A DNA stretch of 64,000 bases from Nakamurella antarctica (GTDB taxonomy: Bacteria; Actinomycetota; Actinomycetes; Mycobacteriales; Nakamurellaceae). The translations under genes and the position numbers were made by a program. Shown piece by piece: positions 19,833 to 30,686 of this stretch (its first letter is position 1; each line of letters starts with the position of its first letter). The notes below the pieces were generated by a model, which saw only the letters and a list, made by a program, of their open reading frames with translations, had not been told where the DNA came from and did not search any database. Location of the stretch: positions 1,798,001-1,862,000 of the forward strand of contig NZ_CP034170.1 in the NCBI RefSeq assembly GCF_003860405.1. The letters are read 5' to 3'.

Positions 19833-20783
19833 ATGGTCAACCCGGTAGTGAAATCATTCCTCACCCCCGCTCCCATCTTCTGCGAGATCCGGAACGCTGC
19901 AGGCGACATCACGATTAATCTCGCCGAGGTTTCCATGACGACAGTGGAGATCATTCTTGTCGGCCCGAGTGTTCAAGGACTCGGCTTCTTGGAAGACATG
20001 GTGAAGACCATGAGCCGCTGGGGCGGCCGAGCGGCCCCGAGTTCCCCGTTCGCCCCGAATTCCGGAAACGACACCGATCCCGCAGAAAGAGCGACGGTGG
20101 TGTTCCACGAAGCTAGTAACGCTGATTCCCGTGCTGGTAGCGCCGAGGCTGCTCCCGCGACGCAACTTGGCGTTCTGGTGGTAGACACCGCTGCCGCACG
20201 CTCCATCGGGCATCAGGCCTTCAGCGTCAGGGTCACCGCACCCATGAACTCCAGCATTCGAGTGCACAGCGAATCTGCAGACGTCAGCATCTCAGGACGT
20301 GCGGATCTTCTCCAGGCACGCAGCACTTCTGGGCGGATCGACGCTGATCAGGTAGCCGGGAACGCCGTCATCCAGACGACCTCAGGCGGGGTTTCGGTGC
20401 AGCGACTAGGCGCCGATCTCGATCTGCGGAGCGTGTCTGGAAAGCTGCGAGTGGGCTTCGTGGGCGGCAACACCACCGTTGTCACCACCAGCGGGGATGT
20501 GAAATTCGACAGGGCCGAGGGTGACATAACGGTGCGCAGCGTCTCCGGAGACGTCATCTTTTCGCAGGTATGCGGCGGCCGGAGCGAGATTGTTGGCGTA
20601 TCGAGTGAAATCTCTATCGGAGTTCGCAGCGGCACTCGGGCGCAGGTGGACCTGATCAGCTCCAACGGCGCCGTGAACAGCGACTTTGACCTCTCCGATC
20701 TTCTTGATGATGCGGAGATTTCTATTCAGGCGCGGACCCACTCCGGCAACATCCGGCTGAGCTCCAGCGCGAACGTGGCATGA
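19833..20783 (+). CDS. DUF4097-family beta-repeat protein
   Basis: A 316-residue protein with repeated short beta-strands of the DUF4097 (adhesin-like beta-helix) type, for example VSISGRADLLQARSTSGRID, VQTTSGGV-like turns, and FDRAEGDITVRSVSGDVIFS. The Ser-Gly-Asp turns repeat about every 17-20 residues in the second half. No signal peptide or transmembrane helix is seen, so it is probably cytoplasmic. It is co-transcribed with the HicB-like regulator (7-base gap) and converges on ggt. The function of the family is not established. Confidence 0.75.
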   Translation: MVNPVVKSFLTPAPIFCEIRNAAGDITINLAEVSMTTVEIILVGPSVQGLGFLEDMVKTMSRWGGRAAPSSPFAPNSGNDTDPAERATVVFHEASNADSRAGSAEAAPATQLGVLVVDTAAARSIGHQAFSVRVTAPMNSSIRVHSESADVSISGRADLLQARSTSGRIDADQVAGNAVIQTTSGGVSVQRLGADLDLRSVSGKLRVGFVGGNTTVVTTSGDVKFDRAEGDITVRSVSGDVIFSQVCGGRSEIVGVSSEISIGVRSGTRAQVDLISSNGAVNSDFDLSDLLDDAEISIQARTHSGNIRLSSSANVA

Positions 20784-20804
20784 CTGCACGTTGGTGGCGC
20801 GACT

Positions 20805-22217
20805 TCACAGCAAAAGTGCGAGTCCGCCCCGGCGCGGGTCGGCACTGGGGCCGGTGACGCTAGCGGCGGATACCCCACCAAAGTAGGGTTTCGCCCCATC
20901 CCAATGCCGCACGTCGTAGGCGGCAGCAGCGAGGGCTTCGGCGACCCCGGGCGCGAACCCGGGCTCGAGGTGCACCGTGGAACCGCCGACGGCCAGTCGC
21001 GGTCGGGCGATCGCTTGGGGCAACTCCATGCCTTCAACCAGTACAGAGCCCAAAACCTGCAACAGGGCGGCGCGGATCCGGCTACCGCCGGCCGCGCCCC
21101 CCGCGAATACCAACTCTCCGCGTGCGTTGGTAGCAACCAGTGGCGACATCATCGATCCCATCCGCTCTCCAGGAACGAGCGCTCCACGGAGCAGCTCTCC
21201 CTCGCCGAGCATCGAATTGCCGTGTACGCCCGCTACCCAGATGCCCGATCCGAGACCCAGCGAATGTGTTGCGGCGCAGGCATTCCCATCCCTATCGACT
21301 GCGACCACCGAGGTGGTGTCGCTGCGGACAGCCTGCCCTTGTAATGCAGCTACCAGGGCGAGTGCTCGGCTAGCGTCATCGGCGCGGAGGGCTTCCTTGT
21401 CGAGTCTGGCCAACGTGCCGGCAACATCGTCAAGATCATTTCCCCGCAGGTGGAGGGTGGCGTCCCCAAAGTCGACGGTTCGCGGCTTCCGGGTCTGTGA
21501 TGTGTAGCTGGCCATATCTAACAGCGAAAGCGCTCCCCCGTCCTCCCGTACGGCGGCGACGAAAGCATGCCCAAACGCGCCTGTCATCAGGCCTTGTGCG
21601 CCGGACTCCAGCAGGATGTCCAGCGTTGCAGCCAAGCCAATATGCATCAGTTGATCGTCGGCGGATAGCAATGTTGTGCTTCCATCCGGCGCTGCCACCA
21701 CGTACGCGTCCGCGCCCGCACCTAGCACCATGGCGGCCGCCACATCCCGCAGCAGGTCCGCGTGCGCGGCAACAAAACTCGAACCAGTCAGAGCGAGATC
21801 GCGGGCGGGCATCACCACCTGCGCCCACGGCAACCGGCCATGCGCCCGGTGCAGTGCTTCCACCCCGACCGGGGTGCCGGGAACTGCGACGGTGGCGCCG
21901 CCCACGTCATAAGGGACCGCTACCCCACCGAAACTAACCGAGATACCCCGCCCAGCAGCAGGTGTGGACCCGTCGAGACCAGGGACGGCAACAAAAAAAT
22001 CGTGGCACGTGACCTCGCCAGAATGCGCGTCGAAATGCGTGGCGAATCCGCCCCCACCCAGGCCGGTGAAGATCGTCTCCGATACGCATCCCGCAAGGAT
22101 CATCGCGGCCACCGAATCACCGGCGCTGCCGCCGGCGGCCAACACAGCCCGGCCGATCCGGGCGGTGTCGGGATGGCCTGCGGCGACCCCTGCCGGCATC
22201 CGATTGTGCGTGCTCAT
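20805..22217 (-). CDS. ggt: Gamma-glutamyltransferase family protein without signal peptide
   Basis: An Ntn-hydrolase of about 470 residues related to gamma-glutamyltranspeptidase. The nucleophile Thr is in SDTTSVVAVDRDGNACAATH, the oxyanion-type segment in GGAAGGSRIR, and the substrate-binding MMSPLV near the C terminus. Typical Ggt has TTHxSVVD; here the second part is altered (TTSVVAVD). There is no signal peptide, unlike secreted Ggt, so a cytoplasmic amidase/acylase role is possible. Three in-frame starts (GTG 22247, ATG 22232, ATG 22217) lie in a 15-base tandem repeat. The innermost is used here. Confidence 0.85.
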   Translation of the reverse strand: MSTHNRMPAGVAAGHPDTARIGRAVLAAGGSAGDSVAAMILAGCVSETIFTGLGGGGFATHFDAHSGEVTCHDFFVAVPGLDGSTPAAGRGISVSFGGVAVPYDVGGATVAVPGTPVGVEALHRAHGRLPWAQVVMPARDLALTGSSFVAAHADLLRDVAAAMVLGAGADAYVVAAPDGSTTLLSADDQLMHIGLAATLDILLESGAQGLMTGAFGHAFVAAVREDGGALSLLDMASYTSQTRKPRTVDFGDATLHLRGNDLDDVAGTLARLDKEALRADDASRALALVAALQGQAVRSDTTSVVAVDRDGNACAATHSLGLGSGIWVAGVHGNSMLGEGELLRGALVPGERMGSMMSPLVATNARGELVFAGGAAGGSRIRAALLQVLGSVLVEGMELPQAIARPRLAVGGSTVHLEPGFAPGVAEALAAAAYDVRHWDGAKPYFGGVSAASVTGPSADPRRGGLALLL

Positions 22218-22248
22218 TCCCTGCGTGCTCATTCCCTGCGTGCTCACC
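22208..22248 (-). repeat. 15-bp tandem repeat at the ggt start
   Basis: The 15-base unit CGTGCTCATTCCCTG is repeated, with a third partial unit. It encodes Met-Ser-Thr-Gln-Gly twice on the minus strand. Each copy carries a potential start codon, so slippage would change the number of available starts without breaking the frame. Confidence 0.6.
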
Positions 22249-22410
22249 GACCGAGAGTATCGCCTCACCGGCAGTCGCTGTCTCCGATCAGCCCCCACCG
22301 CCACCGTGATCGGCTCACCTGAGCCCACCGGTGCATCTACCGTCACGGGCTTGGCCCTAAGCTGCCAGTCAGCACCGCAACGAACCTTCAATGAAAGCGA
22401 GACGCTCCCG

Positions 22411-22947
22411 ATGGCGCAAGCAGAGGTCAGGCCGGCCATCGCCGGCGACGGGCTCGCCATTGCGAGTATTCAGTTGGAGATCTGGCAGGCCGCGTTCGCG
22501 CATCTGTTACCTGCTCAGACTCTCGAACTGCCGCCAGCCACCCTCGCCAGCGCGTGGACGCAAGCGCTCAGCGCGGACCGCAGCGCAGTTCAGGTCGCCG
22601 CCGAAGGCAGGCAGATGACGGGATTTGTCCATGCCCTGCTGGCCTCCTCCGACGACGACCCTCTGGGCATCACGGCGCCCGTGGGCGAAATACGGGTCCT
22701 GTACGTACGCCCAGCGTGGGCCAGACGCGGGCACGGCGGGCGTCTCGTCGCTGCCGCAGCGGGGTACTTACGCGCTCTTGGCGCCAGCGACGGCCAGTGG
22801 TGGGTACCGGAGACCGATGCTGCCACCGCGAGCTTTGTCGGTTCCATCGGGTGGCAGCAGTCCGGCGAGGCAAGAATTCTCGACACTGGCAAGACGCAGA
22901 TGCGTGAGGTTCTGTGGGTGGGGAGCTTGGACCTCGCCGTTGGTTAA
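22411..22947 (+). CDS. GNAT-family N-acetyltransferase
   Basis: A 178-residue protein with a single GNAT domain. The acetyl-CoA binding motif A is VLYVRPAWARRGHGGRLVAA (about residues 95-114, R/Q-x-x-G-x-G/A type). The C-terminal part (WVPETDAATASFVGSIGWQQ) fits motif B. The open frame extends upstream, but the ATG at 22411 (MAQAEVRPAIAGDG) begins the domain. It is divergent from ggt and convergent with the TPR-like membrane gene. The substrate is unknown. Confidence 0.85.
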   Translation: MAQAEVRPAIAGDGLAIASIQLEIWQAAFAHLLPAQTLELPPATLASAWTQALSADRSAVQVAAEGRQMTGFVHALLASSDDDPLGITAPVGEIRVLYVRPAWARRGHGGRLVAAAAGYLRALGASDGQWWVPETDAATASFVGSIGWQQSGEARILDTGKTQMREVLWVGSLDLAVG

Positions 22948-22979
22948 GAAGTAGGAAACTCAGCGTTCTCGCGCTGCGG

Positions 22980-23432
22980 CTACGAAGTCTCCTTGGCGTA
23001 GCGCAGTTCGATGGCTTTCCGCATCGAACCGCGCGCCCGTTTGCGGTCTCCAGCCACGTCATAGGCGTCCGCTAGCCTGAACCAACTGCGCCAGTCATCT
23101 GGGGCGGCCTCAGCCTCATGGCGGAACACGTCAAAACGCTCTGCGGCAGCCTTTTTGTCGATCCGCCCGGATGGCGTGGTCGGGAGGTCCGACGCTTCCG
23201 GCAAACCGCCCTGCGCCGCCAACTCGCGGCCCATATGTTGCGTGCGCCACCCAAATCGCAATTCGAAAGCGAGGAGAACGGCGCCGACAATGGGGAGCAA
23301 CACTGCCGCAACCGCGAGACCCCATCCGACAACCGTTCCTTCGCGGATAAAGATTAGTGCTTTGTCGCCGATCAACACGAAGTACAAGATGAGTACCACG
23401 GTCAACACACCAACGGTGATCTTGGCCTTCAA
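22980..23432 (-). CDS. Membrane-anchored TPR-like protein downstream of dapB
   Basis: A 150-residue protein with two N-terminal transmembrane segments (KAKITVGVLTVVLILYFVLI and WGLAVAAVLLPIVGAVLLAF) and a cytoplasmic C terminus. That C terminus contains one TPR-like pair of helices (DDWRSWFRLADAYDVAGDRK, then SMRKAIELRYAKE). The likely start is a TTG at 23432 with GGAG five bases upstream. Further upstream the frame runs into dapB and has no family resemblance. Similar small TPR proteins follow dapB in other actinobacteria. Function unknown. Confidence 0.8.
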   Translation of the reverse strand: MKAKITVGVLTVVLILYFVLIGDKALIFIREGTVVGWGLAVAAVLLPIVGAVLLAFELRFGWRTQHMGRELAAQGGLPEASDLPTTPSGRIDKKAAAERFDVFRHEAEAAPDDWRSWFRLADAYDVAGDRKRARGSMRKAIELRYAKETS

Positions 23433-23457
23433 AGCTGGCTCCCCGAGGCAATCACGA

Positions 23458-24237
<780 letters not shown>

Positions 24238-24327
24238 TCAGCGACATAATCCCCACGCTTGTGGTTCATCTTTCTCACGCTTAACCAAGCGCGCTGCCGC
24301 GGCCTCCCGCGACAGCAAAAGGCACCG

Positions 24328-25665
24328 CTAGCGCTTCACCATCGAGGTCAGCACCTTGGGCAAATTCTTCGTTTTTGCATAGGGGCCCACCACCGCAGCA
24401 GAGATCGGAGCAATCAGTACCTCGTTCAGCACGGCGAGAATGTCGTCCTGGCTAACTGCCCGAATGGCATCAATCTCGTCCTGCACGCTCCGATAACCGT
24501 TGCGCACCAGGATGTTCTTACCGATTCGGCTCATCCGCGACTCGTTGTCCTCAAGGCCGAGGATCATCGAACCCACCATCTGGCCCTTGGCCCGGGCCAG
24601 CTCTTCGACCGATAGCCCACCGCGCGCGCGATTGAGTTCGGCCTGGATGACGGTCACTACCTCGGCCAGGTTTTCCGGCTGACAGCCGGCGTAGATCGAG
24701 AACGATCCAGCGTCTGCGTATGCGGACGAGCTCGAGTAACAGGAATAGGCCAGACCGCGTTCCTCGCGGATGGCGCGGAACAATCGCGAGCTCATCCCGC
24801 CGCCGAGCGCCGTGTTGAAGACTCCGAGCGCATACCGCCGCGGGTCATGCCGGGACAACGCCGGCGATCCCACGCACAGGTGCGCCTGCTCCGTGTCCCG
24901 GTCTATCAGTGCGAGCGAGCCCGTCCCCGAGAGCCGTCCCGGGTTCTTAGTGCGTGGCACCGCGGGCAGGCTTTCGGGTTCGAGAAAGTTCTTGAAAGCC
25001 CTCTTCACCCAGCGCACCACGTCGGCGTGCACCACTCCGCCCGCGACCGAGACCACCATTTTCGACGGTGTGTACCGGCGGTGGTAGTAGCTGTTGATCT
25101 GTCGCCGCGTCATCGATTCGATAGTCTCGATGGTGCCGATGACCGGCTCGGCAAGCGCTGAGCCAGCAAACACCGAGCTCGCAAAGAGGTCGTTGAGTAC
25201 ATCTTCGGGATCGTCATCGCGCATCGCGATTTCTTCCAGGATCACCTGCCGCTCGGTATCCACATCGGCAGGGGTAATAGTGGCATCGAGAACCACGTCA
25301 CACACCAAGTCGACCGCCATCTGCGCCTCGTCAGCGAGAACGTGCGCAAAGTAGCAGGTGTACTCGTGGGAGGTGAAGGCGTTGAGCTCGCCGCCCACCG
25401 CGTCGATGGCCACCGAAATGTCGGCGCCGCTGCGAGACTTTGTACCCTTGAACAGCAAATGCTCGAGATAATGCGACGCCCCGGCCAACGCTGGGTTCTC
25501 GTCGATTGATCCAACGCCCACCCAGATGCCGACCGAGGCGCTACGGGAGCCGGGGACGCTCTCAGTGATCACCCGTAAACCACCGGGAATCTCTGAAAGC
25601 GTCACCGTCCCGCCGTCAGCAGAACGTTCCAGTACACGGGCGCGCCGGTAACCAGTCGATGTCAT
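24328..25665 (-). CDS. M16-family zinc metallopeptidase
   Basis: A 445-residue protein of the pitrilysin/mitochondrial-processing-peptidase family. The inverted zinc motif HxxEH is present as HYLEHLLFKGTKSRS, with the downstream Glu region in the first domain (SHEYTCYFAHVLAD) and the C-terminal arch. The start is the ATG at 25665 (MTSTGYRRARVLERS). The frame upstream of it overlaps pnp. It is 22 bases after the pnp stop and probably in the same operon. The actual substrate is unknown. Confidence 0.93.
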   Translation of the reverse strand: MTSTGYRRARVLERSADGGTVTLSEIPGGLRVITESVPGSRSASVGIWVGVGSIDENPALAGASHYLEHLLFKGTKSRSGADISVAIDAVGGELNAFTSHEYTCYFAHVLADEAQMAVDLVCDVVLDATITPADVDTERQVILEEIAMRDDDPEDVLNDLFASSVFAGSALAEPVIGTIETIESMTRRQINSYYHRRYTPSKMVVSVAGGVVHADVVRWVKRAFKNFLEPESLPAVPRTKNPGRLSGTGSLALIDRDTEQAHLCVGSPALSRHDPRRYALGVFNTALGGGMSSRLFRAIREERGLAYSCYSSSSAYADAGSFSIYAGCQPENLAEVVTVIQAELNRARGGLSVEELARAKGQMVGSMILGLEDNESRMSRIGKNILVRNGYRSVQDEIDAIRAVSQDDILAVLNEVLIAPISAAVVGPYAKTKNLPKVLTSMVKR

Positions 25666-25687
25666 CTGCTGTTTATTCGTATCTTTT

Positions 25688-27898
25688 TCAGTTGGCCGAA
25701 ACGTCTTCGGCAGGCGCGGCGTTGTCGGCCGATGCATCAACGGGCACCAACGAGATTTTGCCGCGGGCGTCGATCTCTGCGATCTCCACCTGCATCTTGT
25801 CGCCGACGTTGACGACGTCCTCGACCTTGGAGATCCGCTTCCCGCTGCCGAGCTTGGAGATGTGAACCAGACCGTCGCGGCCCGGCATCAACGACACGAA
25901 GGCACCGAAGGTGGTGGTCTTCACAACAGTGCCGAGGAAGCGTTCGCCGACCTTGGGCAGCTGCGGGTTTGCGATCGAATTAATGATGTCGATCGCTGCC
26001 TGAGCGCTCTCGCCCGAGGCTGCCGACACGTACACGGTGCCGTCATCTTCGATGGCAATATCGGCACCGGTCTGCTCGGTGATCGAGTTGATCATCTTGC
26101 CCTTCGGCCCGATGAGCTCGCCGATCTTGTCGACCGGGATCTTCACCGAGGTGATCCGCGGCGCGTACTGGCTCATCTCGTCGGGCTCGTCGATGGCTTC
26201 GCTCATGACGTCGAGAATTGCGAGACGGGCATCCTTGGCCTGCGCCAAGGCGCGAGCCAGGACATCAGACGGGATACCGTCCAGCTTGGTGTCCAGCTGC
26301 AACGCCGTGACGAACTGGCGGGTACCTGCGACCTTGAAGTCCATATCGCCGAACGCGTCTTCGGCGCCGAGGATGTCGGTCAGTGCGACATAGCGGGTCT
26401 CGCCATTGACGGTGTCGGAAACCAGACCCATCGCGATACCAGCGACCGGCGCCTTGAGCGGCACACCAGCGTTGAGCAACGACATGGTCGAGGCGCAGAC
26501 CGAACCCATGGACGTGGAACCGTTGGAGCTCAATGCTTCTGAGACCTGGCGGATCGCGTAGGGGAACTCCTGCTTGGAGGGCAGGACAGGAACCAGCGCG
26601 CGCTCGGCAAGTGCGCCGTGGCCAATTTCGCGACGCTTCGGGGAACCGACGCGGCCGGTTTCGCCGGTGGAGTACGGCGGGAAGTTGTAGTTGTGCATGT
26701 AGCGCTTGCGCGTCTCCGGCGACAAGGTATCCAGCTGCTGTTCCATCCGCAGCATATTCAACGTGGTGACACCAAGAATCTGGGTCTCGCCGCGCTCGAA
26801 CAACGCCGAACCATGGACGCGTGGCAGGTAGCCAACTTCGGCAGACAGGGTCCGGATGTCGGACAACCCGCGGCCGTCGATGCGAACCTGCTCGGTAAGG
26901 ATGCGCTGGCGAACAGCCTTCTTGTTGACGCTGCGGAATGCGGCGCCCAGCTCACCTTCGCGGCCGGCAAACTGCTCACCCAGCGCTGCGATGACGGAAA
27001 CCTTGATCTCGTCGAGCGTGGATTCGCGGTCCTGCTTGTCGGCGATCTTCATTGCGTCGCTGACCTTGTCGTACGCAACTCCGGCGACGGCGTCATAAGC
27101 ATCGCTCTGGTAGGGCGGGAAGAGCTTGAAGTCGCCGGTGGGCTTGGCGGACTTCGAAGCCAGCTCCTGCTGGGTCTCACACAGGATGCGCAGGAACGGC
27201 TTTGCCGCTTCCAGGCCCTGGGCGACGATCTCTTCGGTGGGCGCCGTGGCGCCACCGCCGATGAGTTCGATGGTGCGCTCGGTGGCTTCGGCTTCGACCA
27301 TCATGATCGCGACGTCGTCGCCCACGATGCGGCCGGCGACGACCATGTCGAAGACCGCGTCAGCCAACTGGCTGTGGGTCGGGAATGCCACCCATTGGCT
27401 CCCGATCAACGCGACGCGGACGCCGGCGATCGGGCCGGAGAACGGCAGACCGGCAATCTGGGTGGAGGCGGAGGCCGCGTTGATCGCCAGCACGTCATAC
27501 AGGACCTCGGGGTTGAGGGCCATCACCGTGATAACAACCTGGATCTCGTTGCGGAGGCCGTCAGCGAACGACGGACGCAGCGGCCGGTCGATCAGCCGGC
27601 AGGTGAGGATTGCGTCTTCGGACGGGCGTCCTTCACGGCGGAAGAACGACCCCGGGATGCGGCCCGCGGCGTACATCCGCTCTTCGACGTCGATCGTCAG
27701 CGGGAAGAAGTCGAACTGATCCTTCGGGTGCTTACCGGCGCTGGTGGCCGACAGCAGCATGGTGTCCTCATCGAGGTAAGCGGCAACGGAGCCTGCGGCC
27801 TGCTGGGCGAGGTGCCCGGTTTCAAAGCGGATGGTGCGGGTGCCGAACGAACCATTGTCAATGACTGCGGTTGCGCTGTGGGCGGTGATGTCTGACAT
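25688..27898 (-). CDS. pnp: Polyribonucleotide nucleotidyltransferase
   Basis: A phosphorolytic 3'-5' exoribonuclease with two RNase PH domains, a KH domain and an S1 domain. It is 736 residues from the ATG at 27898 ([19 protein letters not shown]), preceded by GAGGAG. The first PH domain holds [20 protein letters not shown], the KH domain has [20 protein letters not shown], and the S1 domain has [18 protein letters not shown]. The ~40-residue upstream frame extension is not conserved. Confidence 0.97.
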   Translation of the reverse strand: MSDITAHSATAVIDNGSFGTRTIRFETGHLAQQAAGSVAAYLDEDTMLLSATSAGKHPKDQFDFFPLTIDVEERMYAAGRIPGSFFRREGRPSEDAILTCRLIDRPLRPSFADGLRNEIQVVITVMALNPEVLYDVLAINAASASTQIAGLPFSGPIAGVRVALIGSQWVAFPTHSQLADAVFDMVVAGRIVGDDVAIMMVEAEATERTIELIGGGATAPTEEIVAQGLEAAKPFLRILCETQQELASKSAKPTGDFKLFPPYQSDAYDAVAGVAYDKVSDAMKIADKQDRESTLDEIKVSVIAALGEQFAGREGELGAAFRSVNKKAVRQRILTEQVRIDGRGLSDIRTLSAEVGYLPRVHGSALFERGETQILGVTTLNMLRMEQQLDTLSPETRKRYMHNYNFPPYSTGETGRVGSPKRREIGHGALAERALVPVLPSKQEFPYAIRQVSEALSSNGSTSMGSVCASTMSLLNAGVPLKAPVAGIAMGLVSDTVNGETRYVALTDILGAEDAFGDMDFKVAGTRQFVTALQLDTKLDGIPSDVLARALAQAKDARLAILDVMSEAIDEPDEMSQYAPRITSVKIPVDKIGELIGPKGKMINSITEQTGADIAIEDDGTVYVSAASGESAQAAIDIINSIANPQLPKVGERFLGTVVKTTTFGAFVSLMPGRDGLVHISKLGSGKRISKVEDVVNVGDKMQVEIAEIDARGKISLVPVDASADNAAPAEDVSAN

Positions 27899-28271
27899 GT
27901 ATCTCCTCGATACGACAACTGCCAGCTCCTGAAGCCACGTAATCCTAGGCAGTGATTCAGAGAAAACATCTGCCGAAAAGCTGTGCCGATCATCGATCGA
28001 AGCCGCCGGAACTTCCCGCAAGGCCCAGTGCGAATTCAGTGGCCTGCTGGTTTCCGGTAGCCACTACCGAGGACCGGCCGACATGGCCTCCCGGTGGGGG
28101 CCAATCGGATGTCTGTGGTTCGGAGCGGCAACTTCGCCGCCGTGTGCGACGAAGTGGTGATGCGATTTACCAGTGGCCGCGATGGGCGCAGCCCTTGGTC
28201 AAGCTGTGCTGGATGCTAGCGGTCAGCTATATTGCCTTCCGCTAGCGTCCGGCGTGCGGGAAAGCGCAGGA
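27899..28271 (-). other. Intergenic region between rpsO and pnp
   Basis: 373 bases without a convincing gene. It must hold the pnp promoter or leader. The only structure seen is an 8-base inverted repeat, GCTAGCGG (28215-28222) with CCGCTAGC (28239-28246), and a 16-base loop just after the rpsO stop. It lacks a T-tract and is weak as a terminator. Confidence 0.4.
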
Positions 28272-28541
28272 TTAGCGGCGCAGTCCGAGTCGCTCGATCA
28301 ACGAGCGGTAACGCATGATGTCCACGCCCTGCAAGTAACGCAGCAGGCTGCGTCGCTTACCGACCAGAATCAGCAGACCACGACGTGTGTGGTGATCGTG
28401 CTTGTGCTCCTTGAGGTGCTCCGTCAGTCCGGAGATCCTCTTGGTGAGCATGGCGACCTGGGCTTCGGGTGAACCGGTGTCGGTGTCGTGGACGCCGTAC
28501 TCGGTCAGGATTTCTTTCTTCTGTTCGCTAGAAAGCGGCAC
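28272..28541 (-). CDS. rpsO: 30S ribosomal protein S15
   Basis: A 16S rRNA-binding protein of the small subunit. It is 89 residues from the GTG at 28541, preceded by AAGGAG. The signature [16 protein letters not shown] and the C-terminal [20 protein letters not shown] match the S15 family. Frame sequence upstream of the GTG is non-conserved. It lies between ribF and pnp, as usual. Confidence 0.97.
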   Translation of the reverse strand: MPLSSEQKKEILTEYGVHDTDTGSPEAQVAMLTKRISGLTEHLKEHKHDHHTRRGLLILVGKRRSLLRYLQGVDIMRYRSLIERLGLRR

Positions 28542-28707
28542 AGTTTTCTCCTTGGAACTCTTGTACCGTGATGGCCCGCACCGAACAGGTGAGTCGGGGG
28601 GTAGACGGTATCGGCAACCACGGACTGCAGCCGAACCCGTAGCTAGTCTAACAGCGCACTCTGGTTCGACAGCTATGCGGCCCGCGCGAGCCGCCTGTTC
28701 CCGTGGC

Positions 28708-29643
28708 CTAAACGGGGCTGGTCCCGAGAATTTCGTGGGTCCGAGCGATATCGCGGTCAATTTCGGCCATCATGAGGTCCACCGAGTCGAACTTCCACAT
28801 GCCCCGGAGCCGTTCGACGAAGTCGAGTCCGATTCGTCGGCCGTAGAAGTTCGCTCCGTCGCGAAGGACAAACGCCTCCACCCGACGCTCATGGCCTTCG
28901 AAGGTGGGGTTGGTCCCGATGGACACGGCCGCCGGCGAACGTCGGCTGCCCAGGTTGAACCATGCTGCGTACACACCGTCGGCGGGGATTGCAGCATGCG
29001 GGGCGGCGTCAAGGTTCGCGGTGGGAATACCCAGGCCGGTTCCGCGGCCGTCACCGTGCACGACCACACCCTCGAGACGATGCTCGCGCCCCAGTGCAAG
29101 CGCAGCGGGCCGCATATCCCCGGCGGCGACACAGGCGCGAACGAAGGTAGAAGAAACCCGGAGGCTGCCATCGCCGACCAGCGGCACCCCTTCGGCAACA
29201 AATCCCCAGCGTGCGCCCAAGTCTATGAGCGTGGACAGCTCCCCAGCACCCTTGTGGCCGAACCGGAAATCCTCCCCGACAACAACGCCAGCCACATGCA
29301 GCCTGGCGACCATTATCTCGTGGATAAAGCTGGTCGCCGAAGTTGATGCCAGCGCCAAGTCAAAAGGCAGAACGCAAAACACATCTGCGCCCAATTCCTC
29401 GACGAGTTCGGCCCGGCGACGCAAACTTGTCAGCTCGGCCGGGTGGCTTCCAGGCCGCAGCACCTCGGAGGGATGCGGATCGAACGTAATCACTACCGAC
29501 GGCAAGCCCATTTCCTTGGCTCTCGCCACCGCGGTCCTGATGATCAGCTGGTGCCCCCGGTGAACGCCGTCGAAAACTCCGATGGTTGCCACGCAGCGGC
29601 CCCACCCGGTGGGGATGCTGTCCAGCCCGCGCCAACGTTGCAC
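28708..29643 (-). CDS. ribF: Bifunctional riboflavin kinase/FAD synthetase
   Basis: It phosphorylates riboflavin to FMN and adenylylates FMN to FAD. The N-terminal nucleotidyltransferase domain has [11 protein letters not shown], and the C-terminal flavokinase domain has [14 protein letters not shown]. The likely start is the GTG at 29643 (311 residues) with AAGGAG seven bases upstream. An ATG at 29673 would add ten residues. truB is 39 bases upstream. Confidence 0.94.
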   Translation of the reverse strand: MQRWRGLDSIPTGWGRCVATIGVFDGVHRGHQLIIRTAVARAKEMGLPSVVITFDPHPSEVLRPGSHPAELTSLRRRAELVEELGADVFCVLPFDLALASTSATSFIHEIMVARLHVAGVVVGEDFRFGHKGAGELSTLIDLGARWGFVAEGVPLVGDGSLRVSSTFVRACVAAGDMRPAALALGREHRLEGVVVHGDGRGTGLGIPTANLDAAPHAAIPADGVYAAWFNLGSRRSPAAVSIGTNPTFEGHERRVEAFVLRDGANFYGRRIGLDFVERLRGMWKFDSVDLMMAEIDRDIARTHEILGTSPV

Positions 29644-29682
29644 CTGCTGCTCCTTCGTCGTTGAGACCTGCACTCACACCTT

Positions 29683-30680
29683 CTAGTGTGCCTGCCACAC
29701 CATGACCGCTTTTGCCGATCCGTGTTCTTCGGCCATGAGCGCAAGAAACCTTTCGCCGCTCTGATCCAACACCGCGTACGTACCGGGCAGCCCGACGGCG
29801 CCTAACGCTCGCCCGTAACCGATATCGGTCTCCTCCTCGGGGGCGGCGAGTCGCACGTCGAAACTAGCCCGAGCGACCTGCGCAGGCCCGATGATGCGAT
29901 CGTTCACCAAGTCGCGGAGCGCTGGGTCGACCGGGACGCGCGGTGCCCGAACTTCTCGCACCGCCGGGGGCGTGGAATGTTTCGCCGGCGGCGGGTCAGC
30001 GCCATAAATATCTGCCGCGGCGGCTACGTTGAACGCCCCGATGCGGGTGCGCCGCAGCGCGGTCAAATGCCCTCCGACCCCCAAGCTCTCGCCGAGGTCA
30101 CGGGCCAGCGCGCGGACGTAGGTTCCGGTGGAGCAATCCACTCGGACATCGATATCGAGCGCCACCGGCTGTCCATCTGTCTCGATGCGCCTGGGCTCCC
30201 CAGCATCACAAATTCCGAGACAGTGACAGGCCGCTCGGCCAGCGTCACCTCCGCGCCTGATCGCACCAATTCGTAGGCCCGTCTCCCGTCCACCTTGATG
30301 GCCGACACGGAGCTGGGTCGTTGTGCGATGTCGCCAGTGAGCGGACCGATCGCAGCCTCGATATCGGCCACCGTAATCGCCGACGCGTCAACGTGAGCGA
30401 GGATCTTCCCCTGTGCATCCTCGGTGCTGGTCTGCTGGCCCAACCGGATTGTCGCGACGTACGACTTGTCTTTCAGCGCCAGATGCCCCAGTAGTTTGGT
30501 GGCCCGTTCCACCCCAAGAATTAGCAGCCCGGACGCCATCGGGTCGAGCGTGCCGGCGTGCCCAATCTTCTTGGTGCCCAACACATATCGAGCCCGAGCC
30601 ACCACATCGTGGGACGTCGGCCCGATGGGCTTGTCCACCAGGAGCAAGCCGGGCACTGGGGTGTTTTGGTTGGCAGACAC
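29683..30680 (-). pseudogene. truB: tRNA pseudouridine(55) synthase, frameshifted
   Basis: TruB converts U55 of the tRNA T-loop to pseudouridine. The N-terminal frame (from the ATG at 30680) has the catalytic Asp in HAGTLDPMASGLL and continues through [10 protein letters not shown]. The rest of the protein ([20 protein letters not shown] to the end) is in another frame. The switch is at a run of four C on the plus strand (30198-30201). One extra base there restores a continuous protein through [16 protein letters not shown]. TruB is widely conserved, so a sequencing or assembly indel is more likely than real inactivation. Confidence 0.85.
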
Positions 30681-30686
30681 GAGGTA

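Noticed and set aside
19304-20783. HicAB toxin-antitoxin pair
   Set aside because: The HicB-like protein has no HicA-sized partner; the neighbour is DUF4097, so a toxin-antitoxin call is unsupported.
26618-27895. 425-codon plus-strand open frame opposite pnp
   Set aside because: Antisense to conserved PNPase codons; no start signal and no domain.
28215-28246. rpsO terminator
   Set aside because: The 8-bp stem has a 16-base loop and no T-tract; too weak to call.
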